From: a bacterium
GTDB lineage: Bacteria > UBP14 > UBA6098
Length of the DNA stretch: 35,685 nucleotides
Assembly: GCA_003645085.1 (NCBI GenBank)
Contig: QNEE01000003.1
Coordinates: 1 to 35,685, forward strand
Direction: 5' to 3'
Made by a program: the position numbers and the translations under genes. Positions 9,692-18,392 of this stretch are shown here, piece after piece; positions within the stretch are counted from its first letter, which is position 1, and every line of letters starts with the position of its first letter. The notes under the pieces are model-generated. The model searched no databases. It saw nothing but the letters and a program-made list of their open reading frames with translations, and was not told the DNA's origin.

Positions 9692-10507
9692 ATGAGAAAA
9701 TTCATTATTCTCGCTATTTTAACGATGCTTGTCGGGGCGATTGTTATCGGTATCGCCTGCACTAATAGCACAGATATTCCGGTCGAACCTCAAAATCCGG
9801 ATGTACCTCCGGTATCGAGTATGAGAATATGTATGACCACCTTTCCGAGTATGGAACGTGCGCGTGTAGCCGAGCATTGCGAGCATTTCGAGGCGGCATT
9901 CGTAATCGTAACCGTATGGGTAACTATAACGGAAGCTGCGTTTCTTATACCGCGGCTTGTCTTCGCTTTAGCGCTAACACAGACACCGGAATATGAAGGA
10001 GATTCTACGTGGTGCTGGACGCTCGGCGTCGATACTAACAACGTAAAGCTATACGCTCAACTTCTTCCGACTGACAGTGTCGATTGGGCTATGCACGTTA
10101 CGAATAACGAACTGGACGACTTTTTATGGTATACCGGTCGTTGCGATTTTCACGCCACAGGAGGTTGGTGGGAATTCTACGACCCGAATTTACCAGCCGA
10201 TTCTAATACCGTTATTTTTGCAGATTGGGAGAAGGACACCGACGATACAACCGCGCACTTTACAATTGTTAATGAGAATATTTACGATGTCGACGGTGCC
10301 GGCGATACTCTTAGATATCAGCTTTATGGAACAATCGCCGAGGTGGTTGTCCACGATGTCTGTGGCGCACAGGTGGAACGGTGGACTATTAACTGGGATA
10401 TAAACGACGGTTTCGGTCGAATAATTTATCCCGATTACTCTGAGGGTTGCTGGGACGAGTGGCTGGAATGTATCGATTGCGACAGCCTCTCTTTTCCGAC
10501 CTACTAA
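9692..10507 (+). CDS. Hypothetical lipoprotein
   Basis: MRKFIILAILTMLVGAIVIGIAC signal peptide with lipobox-like IGIAC; SD aaggggg; strong downstream terminator. No family recognised. Confidence 0.7.
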   Translation: MRKFIILAILTMLVGAIVIGIACTNSTDIPVEPQNPDVPPVSSMRICMTTFPSMERARVAEHCEHFEAAFVIVTVWVTITEAAFLIPRLVFALALTQTPEYEGDSTWCWTLGVDTNNVKLYAQLLPTDSVDWAMHVTNNELDDFLWYTGRCDFHATGGWWEFYDPNLPADSNTVIFADWEKDTDDTTAHFTIVNENIYDVDGAGDTLRYQLYGTIAEVVVHDVCGAQVERWTINWDINDGFGRIIYPDYSEGCWDEWLECIDCDSLSFPTY

Positions 10508-10526
10508 AAACCAAAGTTATTGGATA

Positions 10527-10554
10527 AAAAAGCCCGGCAGAACCCGGGCTTTTT
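10527..10554. terminator. Bidirectional Rho-independent terminator
   Basis: AAAAAGCCCGG-CAGAA-CCCGGGCTTTTT between convergent genes. Confidence 0.88.
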
Positions 10555-10571
10555 GTGTTTTGATATAGATG

Positions 10572-10934
10572 TTAATCCCCCTCATCTATCATTTCATCTA
10601 TTTCCTCCATCGGCGAATACCCCACGACATCAGCGTGAGCTTGAAGATGCGCACGCTCGTTTTCCTCGATAAACTTGATGAAACTCTCTTTAAGATTCTG
10701 CCAGAGAGTATCGTCAGGGAAACAACCGATTTCCTCGAGAATTTCTTCTATATGTGCGTAATCCGTTTCTTCGAGGTCGTAGACGATATATAACACCCCT
10801 TTTTCTTCATCGAATTTCGCAGAGATTATACCTTCGGTTTTTGATAAAAATCCCGGCAGTTCGTCGATATCGCATTCTATTCGGGAGAAATCGTGAACGC
10901 TAATCGCGCGCCTCTTTATAGTATCCTCCGACAC
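10572..10934 (-). CDS. Hypothetical acidic protein, possibly ferredoxin-like (HMA-like without metal Cys) fold
   Basis: Starts 1 nt after the upstream ORF ends. SVHDFSRIECDIDELPGFLSKTEGIISAKFDEEKGVLYIVYDLEETDYAHIEEILEEIG has a beta-alpha-beta pattern reminiscent of HMA domains. Confidence 0.6.
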   Translation of the reverse strand: MSEDTIKRRAISVHDFSRIECDIDELPGFLSKTEGIISAKFDEEKGVLYIVYDLEETDYAHIEEILEEIGCFPDDTLWQNLKESFIKFIEENERAHLQAHADVVGYSPMEEIDEMIDEGD

Positions 10935-11396
10935 CTATTCTACCTCCTTTTCTGGGTTTTCTTCGGGAATAAATTCCTGAATCAATATTGCGAGAATAAC
11001 GGCGTGCCGTGTCGCTCGTGTAGCTGCAGCCTCGAGAGTAGCGGCGAATTCCTTTTCATCTCCTCCTTCTATAGATTTCGCCCAGGCGAGTTTCGCCTCG
11101 CTGTATTCTTTGAGTTGATTTAACGCAAAAGTCGCCATATATGCATCCTCGATGATTGCGGTCTTAATCGGCTCGAGGTCTATCTCCTCTTCTTCGGCAA
11201 CACCCTCGATACTCTCGAATGTGAATTCAACATCGATGCTGTCAAATAATCCATCACAGGCTTCCAGCAGCGGCAAAGCGACTTCGTATATCTCGATTGC
11301 GACGGCTTCCCCCGCCGTGAAAGGTTCTACTTCGATTTCGGCGGCGGGAATTATTGCTGCCAACATTAACGAACATACTACGAATATCTTTATCAT
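10935..11396 (-). CDS. Hypothetical exported protein
   Basis: Signal peptide MIKIFVVCSLMLAAIIPAAEIEVE; overlaps the upstream glmU-like gene by 4 nt. Confidence 0.65.
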   Translation of the reverse strand: MIKIFVVCSLMLAAIIPAAEIEVEPFTAGEAVAIEIYEVALPLLEACDGLFDSIDVEFTFESIEGVAEEEEIDLEPIKTAIIEDAYMATFALNQLKEYSEAKLAWAKSIEGGDEKEFAATLEAAATRATRHAVILAILIQEFIPEENPEKEVE

Positions 11397-12172
11397 CGGC
11401 CCTCCTGTAGTTGATATTCCAAAAGTGGTTTTAGATTTTTGGCAACCCTCGCTGCCAGCGCTTTTTCGGCCTGTTTAAGTTGTTCGACCGAATTAATGCC
11501 GAGTATTTCTGCGTTGTCTTCTGCCGCCATTGCAGCTACAATCTTGTTCTCTTTTTTAAGAACTTCTATAACATCGGTCAGGTAGAATTCGCCCTGCATA
11601 TTATCCATATCGACCTTTTCCAGTGCAGGCCACAAATCGTTCGCTTCGAAAATATATGTTCCGCTATTGACCTCGGCGATTGCACGAATTTCCTCGTCTG
11701 CGTCGGCGAACTCGACTATTCGTTCCAGATTTCCCGAGGTGTCTCGGATTATCCGGCCATACTGCGCGGGGTCGTCGAGAACCGCTGTCAGCACTGTAGC
11801 CGATGCAGTTTTATCGATGTGGTGCTTTAACAAAGCTTCGATAGTCTCTGTTCTAAGAAGCGGAGTATCACCACATATTACGATTATCTGACCGCCGAAT
11901 CCCATAAATGGGCCGTGCGCCGAGAGAACGGCGTCCGCGGTCCCGCGCTGCCTTTCCTGAACACAGAATATGACGCGTTCGCCTTTAAGATGAGATATAA
12001 CCTGCTCCATTCTATTGCCGACGACAACGGCTATTTTCGCCGGCTGGAGCTTGCGGACAGTCTCGATAACGTAATCGACCATAGGTCTTCCGGCCAACCT
12101 ATGAAGGACTTTCGCTTTATCGCTCTTCATCCGCTTCCCGGCCCCTGCGGCGAGTATTATTACTCCGAGCAA
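11393..12172 (-). CDS. GlmU-like nucleotidyltransferase (UDP-GlcNAc pyrophosphorylase domain only)
   Basis: GVIILAAGAGKRMKSDKAKVLHRLAGRPMVDYVI, QERQRGTADAVLSA, VICGDTPLLRTETI, NSGTYIFEANDLW, QGEFYLTDVIEVL; ends at ~259 aa without a left-handed beta-helix acetyltransferase domain. Confidence 0.88.
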   Translation of the reverse strand: MLGVIILAAGAGKRMKSDKAKVLHRLAGRPMVDYVIETVRKLQPAKIAVVVGNRMEQVISHLKGERVIFCVQERQRGTADAVLSAHGPFMGFGGQIIVICGDTPLLRTETIEALLKHHIDKTASATVLTAVLDDPAQYGRIIRDTSGNLERIVEFADADEEIRAIAEVNSGTYIFEANDLWPALEKVDMDNMQGEFYLTDVIEVLKKENKIVAAMAAEDNAEILGINSVEQLKQAEKALAARVAKNLKPLLEYQLQEGR

Positions 12173-12176
12173 AAGG

Positions 12177-12527
12177 TTATCCCCTCTCTACCAGTCGGTT
12201 GTTATCATCGACAAAAACGACCTTCGGCGGGCCGACCTCAGACGTTTCACCGATAGCGTATGATAAAACCATTATTTTGTCTCCGGGCATCCCTTTGCGA
12301 GCGGCAGGGCCGTTAAGCAGTATTTCGCCAGTTTCGGGTGCGCCTTCTATCACGTATGTTTCGAGCCTCTCGCCGTTATTCAAGTTAACTACCTGAACCT
12401 TCTCCCCGGCCTTGATATCTGCGGCTTCCATTAATTCCGGGGGCAAAGTTATACTGCCCTCGTAATCGAGTTCCAACCCTGTTATCGTAGCATTCGATAT
12501 CTTTGTTCTACACCATATTCTAAACAT
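12177..12527 (-). CDS. panD: Aspartate 1-decarboxylase
   Basis: ISNATITGLELDYEGSITLPPELMEAADI (Gly-Ser self-cleavage site), NGPAARKGMPGDKIMVLSYA. Confidence 0.93.
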   Translation of the reverse strand: MFRIWCRTKISNATITGLELDYEGSITLPPELMEAADIKAGEKVQVVNLNNGERLETYVIEGAPETGEILLNGPAARKGMPGDKIMVLSYAIGETSEVGPPKVVFVDDNNRLVERG

Positions 12528-12528
12528 T

Positions 12529-13578
12529 CTACACCTCCGTATTCAAATATTCTCTGAAAAGGTCAGCCCTATGAGTATCCATAATAACCCGGTTACCTTC
12601 TCCTGTAATCACCTTCAGATGTGCCGGTTGTCCCACTACAAAAAGCTCCGTAGCGGACATAACATCTATAGTGTCGTTCAGGATGCCTTCGGCGGCACCC
12701 AATCTAAGGGCGTTGGCAAGCGCATAGCCCTCCTGGCAGGCTATCATCCGGGCGTGAGTAAGAACCCCTATTCCTCTTAATATCCTATCCTCTATCTGAT
12801 AACGAGCCTGCGTCATAAGTGAATCCCGTGCTTCGTATTCTTTCTCTATCAGTCCTTCTATCATATTTTGCGCCGATGTAAGTATCTCTTCCTCGTCGAT
12901 TCCAAGGGTATGCGCGGTCTGTATCACAAAGAGATGCCCATCGGAACTCATTGCTTCGTCGGCAACAGACCTTAAAACGGACCCGGTTTTTAATAGGCTC
13001 TCCCTCAGATTTCTAAAGCCGTTAGAGAAAATCACTCCCGGTATATGCACCAGGAACCTGAGCATCAAGCCGGTTCCGCATTCTGCGGGTTTCGCCGTAA
13101 GGAAACCGTAACGGTCGGAATAGGCGAAAGGTAAACATTGCTGGAGTTCCTCCTCGATATTTCGGGCATTGCGATACGCTGTTTCTATGTTACTACCGGC
13201 AATTGCGAAACGGAAACGGAGGTAATCGGTGGTATTCAGACAAAGCCAGCTTGCCTCGTTTTCGGTTAAAAACAACCCGGTTCCGCGAGAGCGTTTCAAT
13301 AACTCCGACGGTGCGCTCATCCGCTCCGTCAAGTATTTACGTTCAGCGCCGTCTAAAGCGTCGGTTTCCCAGAAACGGTAGTCGGAAAAAAGCTCTCCGG
13401 TTGCATCGACAAACTGGCGGCGTGTTTTCTTAAGGTCGTCGACCTTGAGTCTGTCTGGAAACGGACTCCCGACCAGATTGCGGATATACAAGGCCTCGGA
13501 GGCAATAACGACCTCGAAATTATCTCCGCCCGTTGAAATCCAGTCGGGCAATCTCGGTGGATAGTTTTTTTCTATCAA
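12529..13578 (-). CDS. mcsB: McsB-like ATP:guanido phosphotransferase family protein, catalytic motifs apparently degenerate
   Basis: FPDRLK, AECGTGLMLRFLVHIPGV, HLFVIQTAHTLGIDEEEI, ATELFVVGQPAHLKVITGEGN...DTHRADLFREYL; next to an mcsA-like gene (4-nt overlap). Confidence 0.85.
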   Translation of the reverse strand: MIEKNYPPRLPDWISTGGDNFEVVIASEALYIRNLVGSPFPDRLKVDDLKKTRRQFVDATGELFSDYRFWETDALDGAERKYLTERMSAPSELLKRSRGTGLFLTENEASWLCLNTTDYLRFRFAIAGSNIETAYRNARNIEEELQQCLPFAYSDRYGFLTAKPAECGTGLMLRFLVHIPGVIFSNGFRNLRESLLKTGSVLRSVADEAMSSDGHLFVIQTAHTLGIDEEEILTSAQNMIEGLIEKEYEARDSLMTQARYQIEDRILRGIGVLTHARMIACQEGYALANALRLGAAEGILNDTIDVMSATELFVVGQPAHLKVITGEGNRVIMDTHRADLFREYLNTEV

Positions 13579-14063
13579 TTATTATCCTTCTCGATTCGCC
13601 TAATCTCGTCGCGCAGCTCGGCCGCTTTCTCGAAATCCTCCGCTTCGACCGCTCCGAACAATTTCCACTTAAGTTGCGCTATATCGAACTCGCGCTCCTT
13701 ACCGGGGCCTCTTCCGCGATGAAAACTGGTTGAATGAAGCCCTTTGAGTATGTCGGCTAGTTGCTTATCGAACGCCGAATAACACACCGGGCAACCAAGA
13801 AGTCCCGTTTTAAGAAACTGCGAGAAGCCGAGTCTACATTCCGGACAAACCGGGTTAGCCTTTTCGAACCCCAATTCCAGAAGTTTACGTGTCTTTTTTC
13901 GGCTCATCCGGGATTGTTCTTTGAAACCAGCTGTCCGTGCGCATTCCACACAAAGATATCTGACCACTCTTTCTCCGTCGACCATAATAACGCAGCGCAC
14001 TTCTGCAGGGTTTTTCTTACATGCCTGACACTTCTTTTCCATAGTTCTCCCTAATATCTGCAA
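13575..14063 (-). CDS. mcsA: McsA-like protein with zinc-finger CXXC motifs and UVR domain
   Basis: Four CXXC motifs (CQAC, CVEC, CPEC, CPVC) and C-terminal UVR motif LKWKLFGAVEAEDFEKAAELRDEIRRIE. Confidence 0.88.
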   Translation of the reverse strand: MQILGRTMEKKCQACKKNPAEVRCVIMVDGERVVRYLCVECARTAGFKEQSRMSRKKTRKLLELGFEKANPVCPECRLGFSQFLKTGLLGCPVCYSAFDKQLADILKGLHSTSFHRGRGPGKEREFDIAQLKWKLFGAVEAEDFEKAAELRDEIRRIEKDNN

Positions 14064-14069
14064 ATCGAG

Positions 14070-14753
14070 TTAACCGCCGGTGATATCCTTTATCCCGCCG
14101 CTTTCGAGTAGGAAAACCCTATCCGCTTTCGATGCGAGTTTTCGATTGTGCGTCGCGAGAACGACCGCCAGCCCGTTTTCTTTCGCGAGAGAAAACAGAA
14201 GTTCCGTAAGGTGTTCCGCGCTTTTCATATCCAGATTGCCTGTCGGTTCGTCGGCGAGCAGAACCGACGGGTTACATATTAGCGCACGAGCGAGAGCCAC
14301 TCTTTGTTGCTCCCCTCCGGACAGGGTATTCGGTAAATGGTCCGAACGGTCGATAAGATTCACTTTCGAAAGAAGTTCCTCAGCCTGAACCAAAGCCTTA
14401 CTTTCCGGTATTCCCGCAAGTCTGGCCGGAATAGCGACATTCTCGAGCGCGCTGAATTCGGGGAGCAAATGATGAAATTGAAAAACAAAACCAATCTCGC
14501 TACCACGCAATTTTGCACGCTGCGATTCAGTAAGCATCGACGTCTCCCTGCCGTCGAATAACACATTTCCTTTGTTTGGTGTATCCAGAAGGCCCAGAAG
14601 GTGAAGCAATGTCGATTTCCCGACCCCCGATTCTCCTGTAACAGCTACAATTTGGCCTCGCCCAACAGATATCGAAACACCATCCAGAACCGAAAGCCAG
14701 CGGCTTTCTCCTTCAGGATACCCCTTTTTGATATTTACAGCTTCCAGTATCAA
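14070..14753 (-). CDS. lolD: ABC transporter ATP-binding protein, LolD/MacB-like
   Basis: Walker A GESGVGKSTLL, Q-loop FQFHHLLPEFSALENV, signature LSGGEQQRVALARAL, Walker B VLLADEPTGNLD. Confidence 0.88.
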   Translation of the reverse strand: MILEAVNIKKGYPEGESRWLSVLDGVSISVGRGQIVAVTGESGVGKSTLLHLLGLLDTPNKGNVLFDGRETSMLTESQRAKLRGSEIGFVFQFHHLLPEFSALENVAIPARLAGIPESKALVQAEELLSKVNLIDRSDHLPNTLSGGEQQRVALARALICNPSVLLADEPTGNLDMKSAEHLTELLFSLAKENGLAVVLATHNRKLASKADRVFLLESGGIKDITGG

Positions 14754-14933
14754 ATCTTATAATTATATAGAATTAAAATCCGTTTGGCAAGAATCAAATT
14801 GAAAAGAATATCTTCGAAAAAATAGTCCCATAAAGAATTATTTTAAAACACCGTATTCCGCGGATTCAATCGAAGCAACAGAAATTTCCGAAATGCCCGA
14901 CCTTTACGGTCTCCCTACGTATTCTCTCACGTC

Positions 14934-15033
14934 GCTGGCGCGAGGGTGGTCTTCGGGATATTTGTGGGGAATCCGTGCTTCCGATATATAGTTTCAATAG
15001 ACCTTGTGAGGAACTCGCACGGAGCGTGCCAGC
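14934..15033 (+). repeat. ~100-bp dispersed element with terminal inverted repeats, copy A
   Basis: GCTGGCGCGAGGGTGG...GCACGGAGCGTGCCAGC; matches the reverse complement of 33468..33567 with 4 mismatches by eye. Inverted ends extend outward in this copy (GTCGCTGGC/GCCAGCGAC at 14931/15036). Confidence 0.85.
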
Positions 15034-15152
15034 GACCGAGAGACCTAAAAAAACCCATAGCAAATAGCTTGTGACTGAAGGAAATCCCAAGATAATCGAA
15101 TGGAGCGAGGATACCGGTTGGAACAACTGGGCATTCGTAACTGCTACCGCGA

Positions 15153-16259
15153 CTATTCGACTAATAATAACCGTCTTGTCGAACGCCGACCGTCAGCAAA
15201 GAGCGTGAAAAGATACATCCCTGTCGGGAGTTTCCGGGCAAAATCGTCTCTGCCGTCCCATATTATATTATAATCACCACAGACTAACCGCTCGGGTTCG
15301 GCGTGCTTTACAACACGACCGCTCAGATTATAAATATTCCAGCTAACATACCGCTCGCGGCCCATAATTTCGAAAGGAACGGTAACGCGTGAATTAAACG
15401 GATTCGGTCTCGGCAGTCCTATCGAGAAAAATTCCGGATTAAAATCCCGCTTTTCTTCTATCCCGAAACCCGGATAACCACCCCCATAATATGTTTGCAC
15501 GATATACCAGTCATAACCGGAGAGGTTTATTGAATTCCATCGTATAGCTATCGCCAAATCGCTTAGAGGGAATCCGGGCAATATATTTAGCGGCCATTCA
15601 TCGGTTTCTAACAAAGAAGCGTCGGCAAAAGCCACAATATCAGGGTAAAGCATCGAACTTCCGAACGGAACGCCCTGAGCCAGCGCGAATGTCGTATCTT
15701 GATGGATAGAGTTCTCGTATAATGTCCAATAAGCCGGTATATCCGCGTCTGTAAACCTTTGTGAAGTCGTCTCGACACCGGTTGCAAATTCCAATACCGG
15801 GTTATCGTTTACCCCCACCCGGGGGTCTATATAGAGTAAAAAACCGACAGAATGCGAATCCGGGGAATCGTTATAAGCCAAAAACTCTATATCACAAAAG
15901 GCATCTAGAGACTCCTCGGGCATTAAATAGAATTTCTCCCAGATTCGAATCGGGTCGCGAATCCACTGGATTGACATAAAAAAATCCTCGACAACGCGCC
16001 CGGTATCCAGAAGAGTGAAGGAGGTGCCCAGACCGGGACGGTTAGAAAGGGTAACACCGTCTATATGCGCGATAAAATGTGCGCCGGTTACCTCTGTCGG
16101 GAATCCATCGATATAGGGAGTTCCGTCCGGTTTCCCGATACCAAAACGTCCTTCTACATCGTCCATAACTACTTTAACCCATCCGTTATCGATTTCGATA
16201 AGTTCGGCGGGAACAGTCAGCACAAGGAAAATCAATGTGATTATAACAATTCTAAACAC
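15153..16259 (-). CDS. Secreted protein with Por-type (T9SS-like) C-terminal sorting domain
   Basis: Signal peptide MFRIVIITLIFLVLTVPAEL; C-terminus LPRPNPFNSRVTVPFEIMGRERYVSWNIYNLSGRVVKHAEP...GDYNIIWDGRDDFARKLPTGMYLFTLFADGRRSTRRLLLVE. Confidence 0.85.
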   Translation of the reverse strand: MFRIVIITLIFLVLTVPAELIEIDNGWVKVVMDDVEGRFGIGKPDGTPYIDGFPTEVTGAHFIAHIDGVTLSNRPGLGTSFTLLDTGRVVEDFFMSIQWIRDPIRIWEKFYLMPEESLDAFCDIEFLAYNDSPDSHSVGFLLYIDPRVGVNDNPVLEFATGVETTSQRFTDADIPAYWTLYENSIHQDTTFALAQGVPFGSSMLYPDIVAFADASLLETDEWPLNILPGFPLSDLAIAIRWNSINLSGYDWYIVQTYYGGGYPGFGIEEKRDFNPEFFSIGLPRPNPFNSRVTVPFEIMGRERYVSWNIYNLSGRVVKHAEPERLVCGDYNIIWDGRDDFARKLPTGMYLFTLFADGRRSTRRLLLVE

Positions 16260-16323
16260 CGTTATCCTTTAACCGGTTAAACAATGGTAAAATATAAAAC
16301 GTTTATTATGTGTCAATCGGTTT

Positions 16324-17526
16324 TTACCCGTTTTTCAAGCGGAGGACTACTCTGTTAATGATTACGCGCGCGAGTTCGTTTTTCGAAACCAGAGGGATAT
16401 TCTCTTCTTCCTCGGCAGTAATTAGGACTCCCGAATTGGTCTCCGCGGCGAAACCCGTGCCCTTATCTTTCGGGTTATTGACGAAAATCATATCGAGGTT
16501 TTTTGCTGCCAGTTTTTTTCGCGCGTTTTCCACCTCGTTTTCTGTCTCGACAGCGAATCCAACCAACAGCTTATTCCCCTTATTTTGTCCCAGACTAAAA
16601 AGTATATCCTCTGTCGGTTTAAGCTCTATAGCCAGGGCTTCGCGTCCGGATTTCTTAAGCTTACCTTCGTGCTTATCGACAGTCCAATCCGCCACCGCTG
16701 CGGCCATAATTATTATATCCGCGTCCTCGAAATGAGTTTTAACTGCTTCGCTCATCTCCGCCGCTGAGGTAACCGGTATCGAATATACAGCATCGGGAGG
16801 CTCCAGTCCGGTTTGCCCGTATATAAGAATAACTTGTGCATCCATACTCGAAGCAACTTCGGCTAACGCGAACCCCATTTTTCCCGTGGATGGATTCGAC
16901 AGAAAACGGACGTCGTCGATATATTCTCGTGTAGGCCCGGCGGTTACGACTACTTTCTTTCCAGATAAAGGTCCCGGGATAGCAAGTATCTCCTCGATAG
17001 TCCGGTAGATTTCGTCTATTTCTGCCAACCTTCCTTCACCGCTATCGCCGCTGGCAAGTTCGCCCACTCCCGGCCCCACGAACCTCACACCATGCTTACG
17101 CAAAGCCTTGATATTAGCCTGAACGGAAGCATCGTTCCACATACGGTTGTTCATCGCCGGTGCGATAACCACCGGGACGTCCATTGCGAGATAACTCGTG
17201 GAAAGTAGGTCGTCGGCAATTCCAGACGCAGCTTTCCCGATAAAATTCGCTGTCGCCGGCGCAACGACAAACAGGTCAGCCCAATCGGAAAGGTTTATAT
17301 GACTCATCGGGCTTTCGCGTTTATCGGGAAACATCTCTACATAAACTGCGTTTCCGGTCAATGTTTCGAACAACGTCGGCCGAACCAGTTCTGTCGCATG
17401 CTCGGTCATAATCGCACGGACTTTTGCGCCGCTTTTGACGAGTATCCTTACGAGTTCGCAGGCCTTATATATTGCCACCGAAGCGGTAACGCCCAAAACT
17501 ACATGTTTGCCGGTTAACTTACTCAT
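16324..17526 (-). CDS. coaBC: Bifunctional phosphopantothenoylcysteine decarboxylase/phosphopantothenate-cysteine ligase
   Basis: KHVVLGVTASVAIYKACELVRIL, SHINLSDWADLFVVAPATANFIGKAASGIADDLLST, APAMNNRMW, TAGPTREYIDDVRFLSNPSTGKMG. Start moved to ATG 17526 (MSKLTGKH); the longer ORF start overlaps the upstream gene. Confidence 0.93.
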   Translation of the reverse strand: MSKLTGKHVVLGVTASVAIYKACELVRILVKSGAKVRAIMTEHATELVRPTLFETLTGNAVYVEMFPDKRESPMSHINLSDWADLFVVAPATANFIGKAASGIADDLLSTSYLAMDVPVVIAPAMNNRMWNDASVQANIKALRKHGVRFVGPGVGELASGDSGEGRLAEIDEIYRTIEEILAIPGPLSGKKVVVTAGPTREYIDDVRFLSNPSTGKMGFALAEVASSMDAQVILIYGQTGLEPPDAVYSIPVTSAAEMSEAVKTHFEDADIIIMAAAVADWTVDKHEGKLKKSGREALAIELKPTEDILFSLGQNKGNKLLVGFAVETENEVENARKKLAAKNLDMIFVNNPKDKGTGFAAETNSGVLITAEEEENIPLVSKNELARVIINRVVLRLKNG

Positions 17527-17528
17527 TT

Positions 17529-18050
17529 TTATACATCTTTCCGGTCTTCGAAATCCTCCAGCTCGCGTAGTTTCTGGCATCGAATACAGGCATCGGGCAA
17601 AATACCGTCCTTAAGATAACGATGGAACATCCGCAGCCATTCTGGTTTTTTATTCTCGGCATCGACGAAATGCACGAAGGCGGCGAACCTCGCGGTCGTT
17701 TCAGGGCCTATAGCATGCTCGAGGAGGCAGGCTTCTTTGTCCGCTATTCCGGACGGCACGCCGAGTATATCGCATAAGAACTCGTTAAAAAGGCCGTGTC
17801 GTAAAGCTATGGTTTTCGCTATTTCCCGCCCTTTTTCTGTAAGTCTAACATCGCCGTATGGTTCATGGGTAACCAATCCGATTTCCGTAAGTTTGCCGAC
17901 AATCTGCGTTACGGATGGACGCGAAACACCCATCAACCGCGCGATATCGCTAATCCGCGCACGTCTGCCGCCATCGAGCAAGTTCCCGATGATTTCGAGA
18001 TAATCCTCGAGGTTTGTTGACAGGCGATTCATAGGTATTAATTTAAGCAT
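17529..18050 (-). CDS. DtxR/MntR family metal-dependent transcriptional regulator
   Basis: STNLEDYLEIIGNLLDGGRRARISDIARLMGVSRPSVTQIVGKLTEIGLVTHEPYGDVRLTEKGREIA and C-D-I-L-G-V-P...EACLLEHAIGPETTARFAAF. An alternative start is MNRL at 18032. Confidence 0.9.
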   Translation of the reverse strand: MLKLIPMNRLSTNLEDYLEIIGNLLDGGRRARISDIARLMGVSRPSVTQIVGKLTEIGLVTHEPYGDVRLTEKGREIAKTIALRHGLFNEFLCDILGVPSGIADKEACLLEHAIGPETTARFAAFVHFVDAENKKPEWLRMFHRYLKDGILPDACIRCQKLRELEDFEDRKDV

Positions 18051-18228
18051 TTAACGCCACGATGTCAAATAGATTGAGAATTTTCTCGCGGAAATTTGGG
18101 GATTGCGAGTTCACTGATTAGCACAGATTAAAGCCGTTACCGCACCATTATCTATTACCTCTTGCAAACCGAAATCTGGTTAATTATCTTTATCTATGAA
18201 TAAATCCTGCAAAATAGACGAATTATAT

Positions 18229-18342
18229 GTCATTGCGAGAACGTAGCGATAAAGCAACCTCGATAAATTAACCAGACAATAAGATTAAGTTGTCGCGCTA
18301 CAACCGATTGGGGTTTATCCAAAGACCCTTCCGGACAATGAC
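18229..18342. repeat. Second copy of the GTCATTGCGAG-type MITE-like repeat
   Basis: GTCATTGCGAG ... accagacaataagat ... ggacaATGAC; same layout as 9226..9371. Confidence 0.55.
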
Positions 18343-18392
18343 AGGAAACCCCGATTTTTCGGGATACGCTATCTCCGAATGAAAGGAGTATT

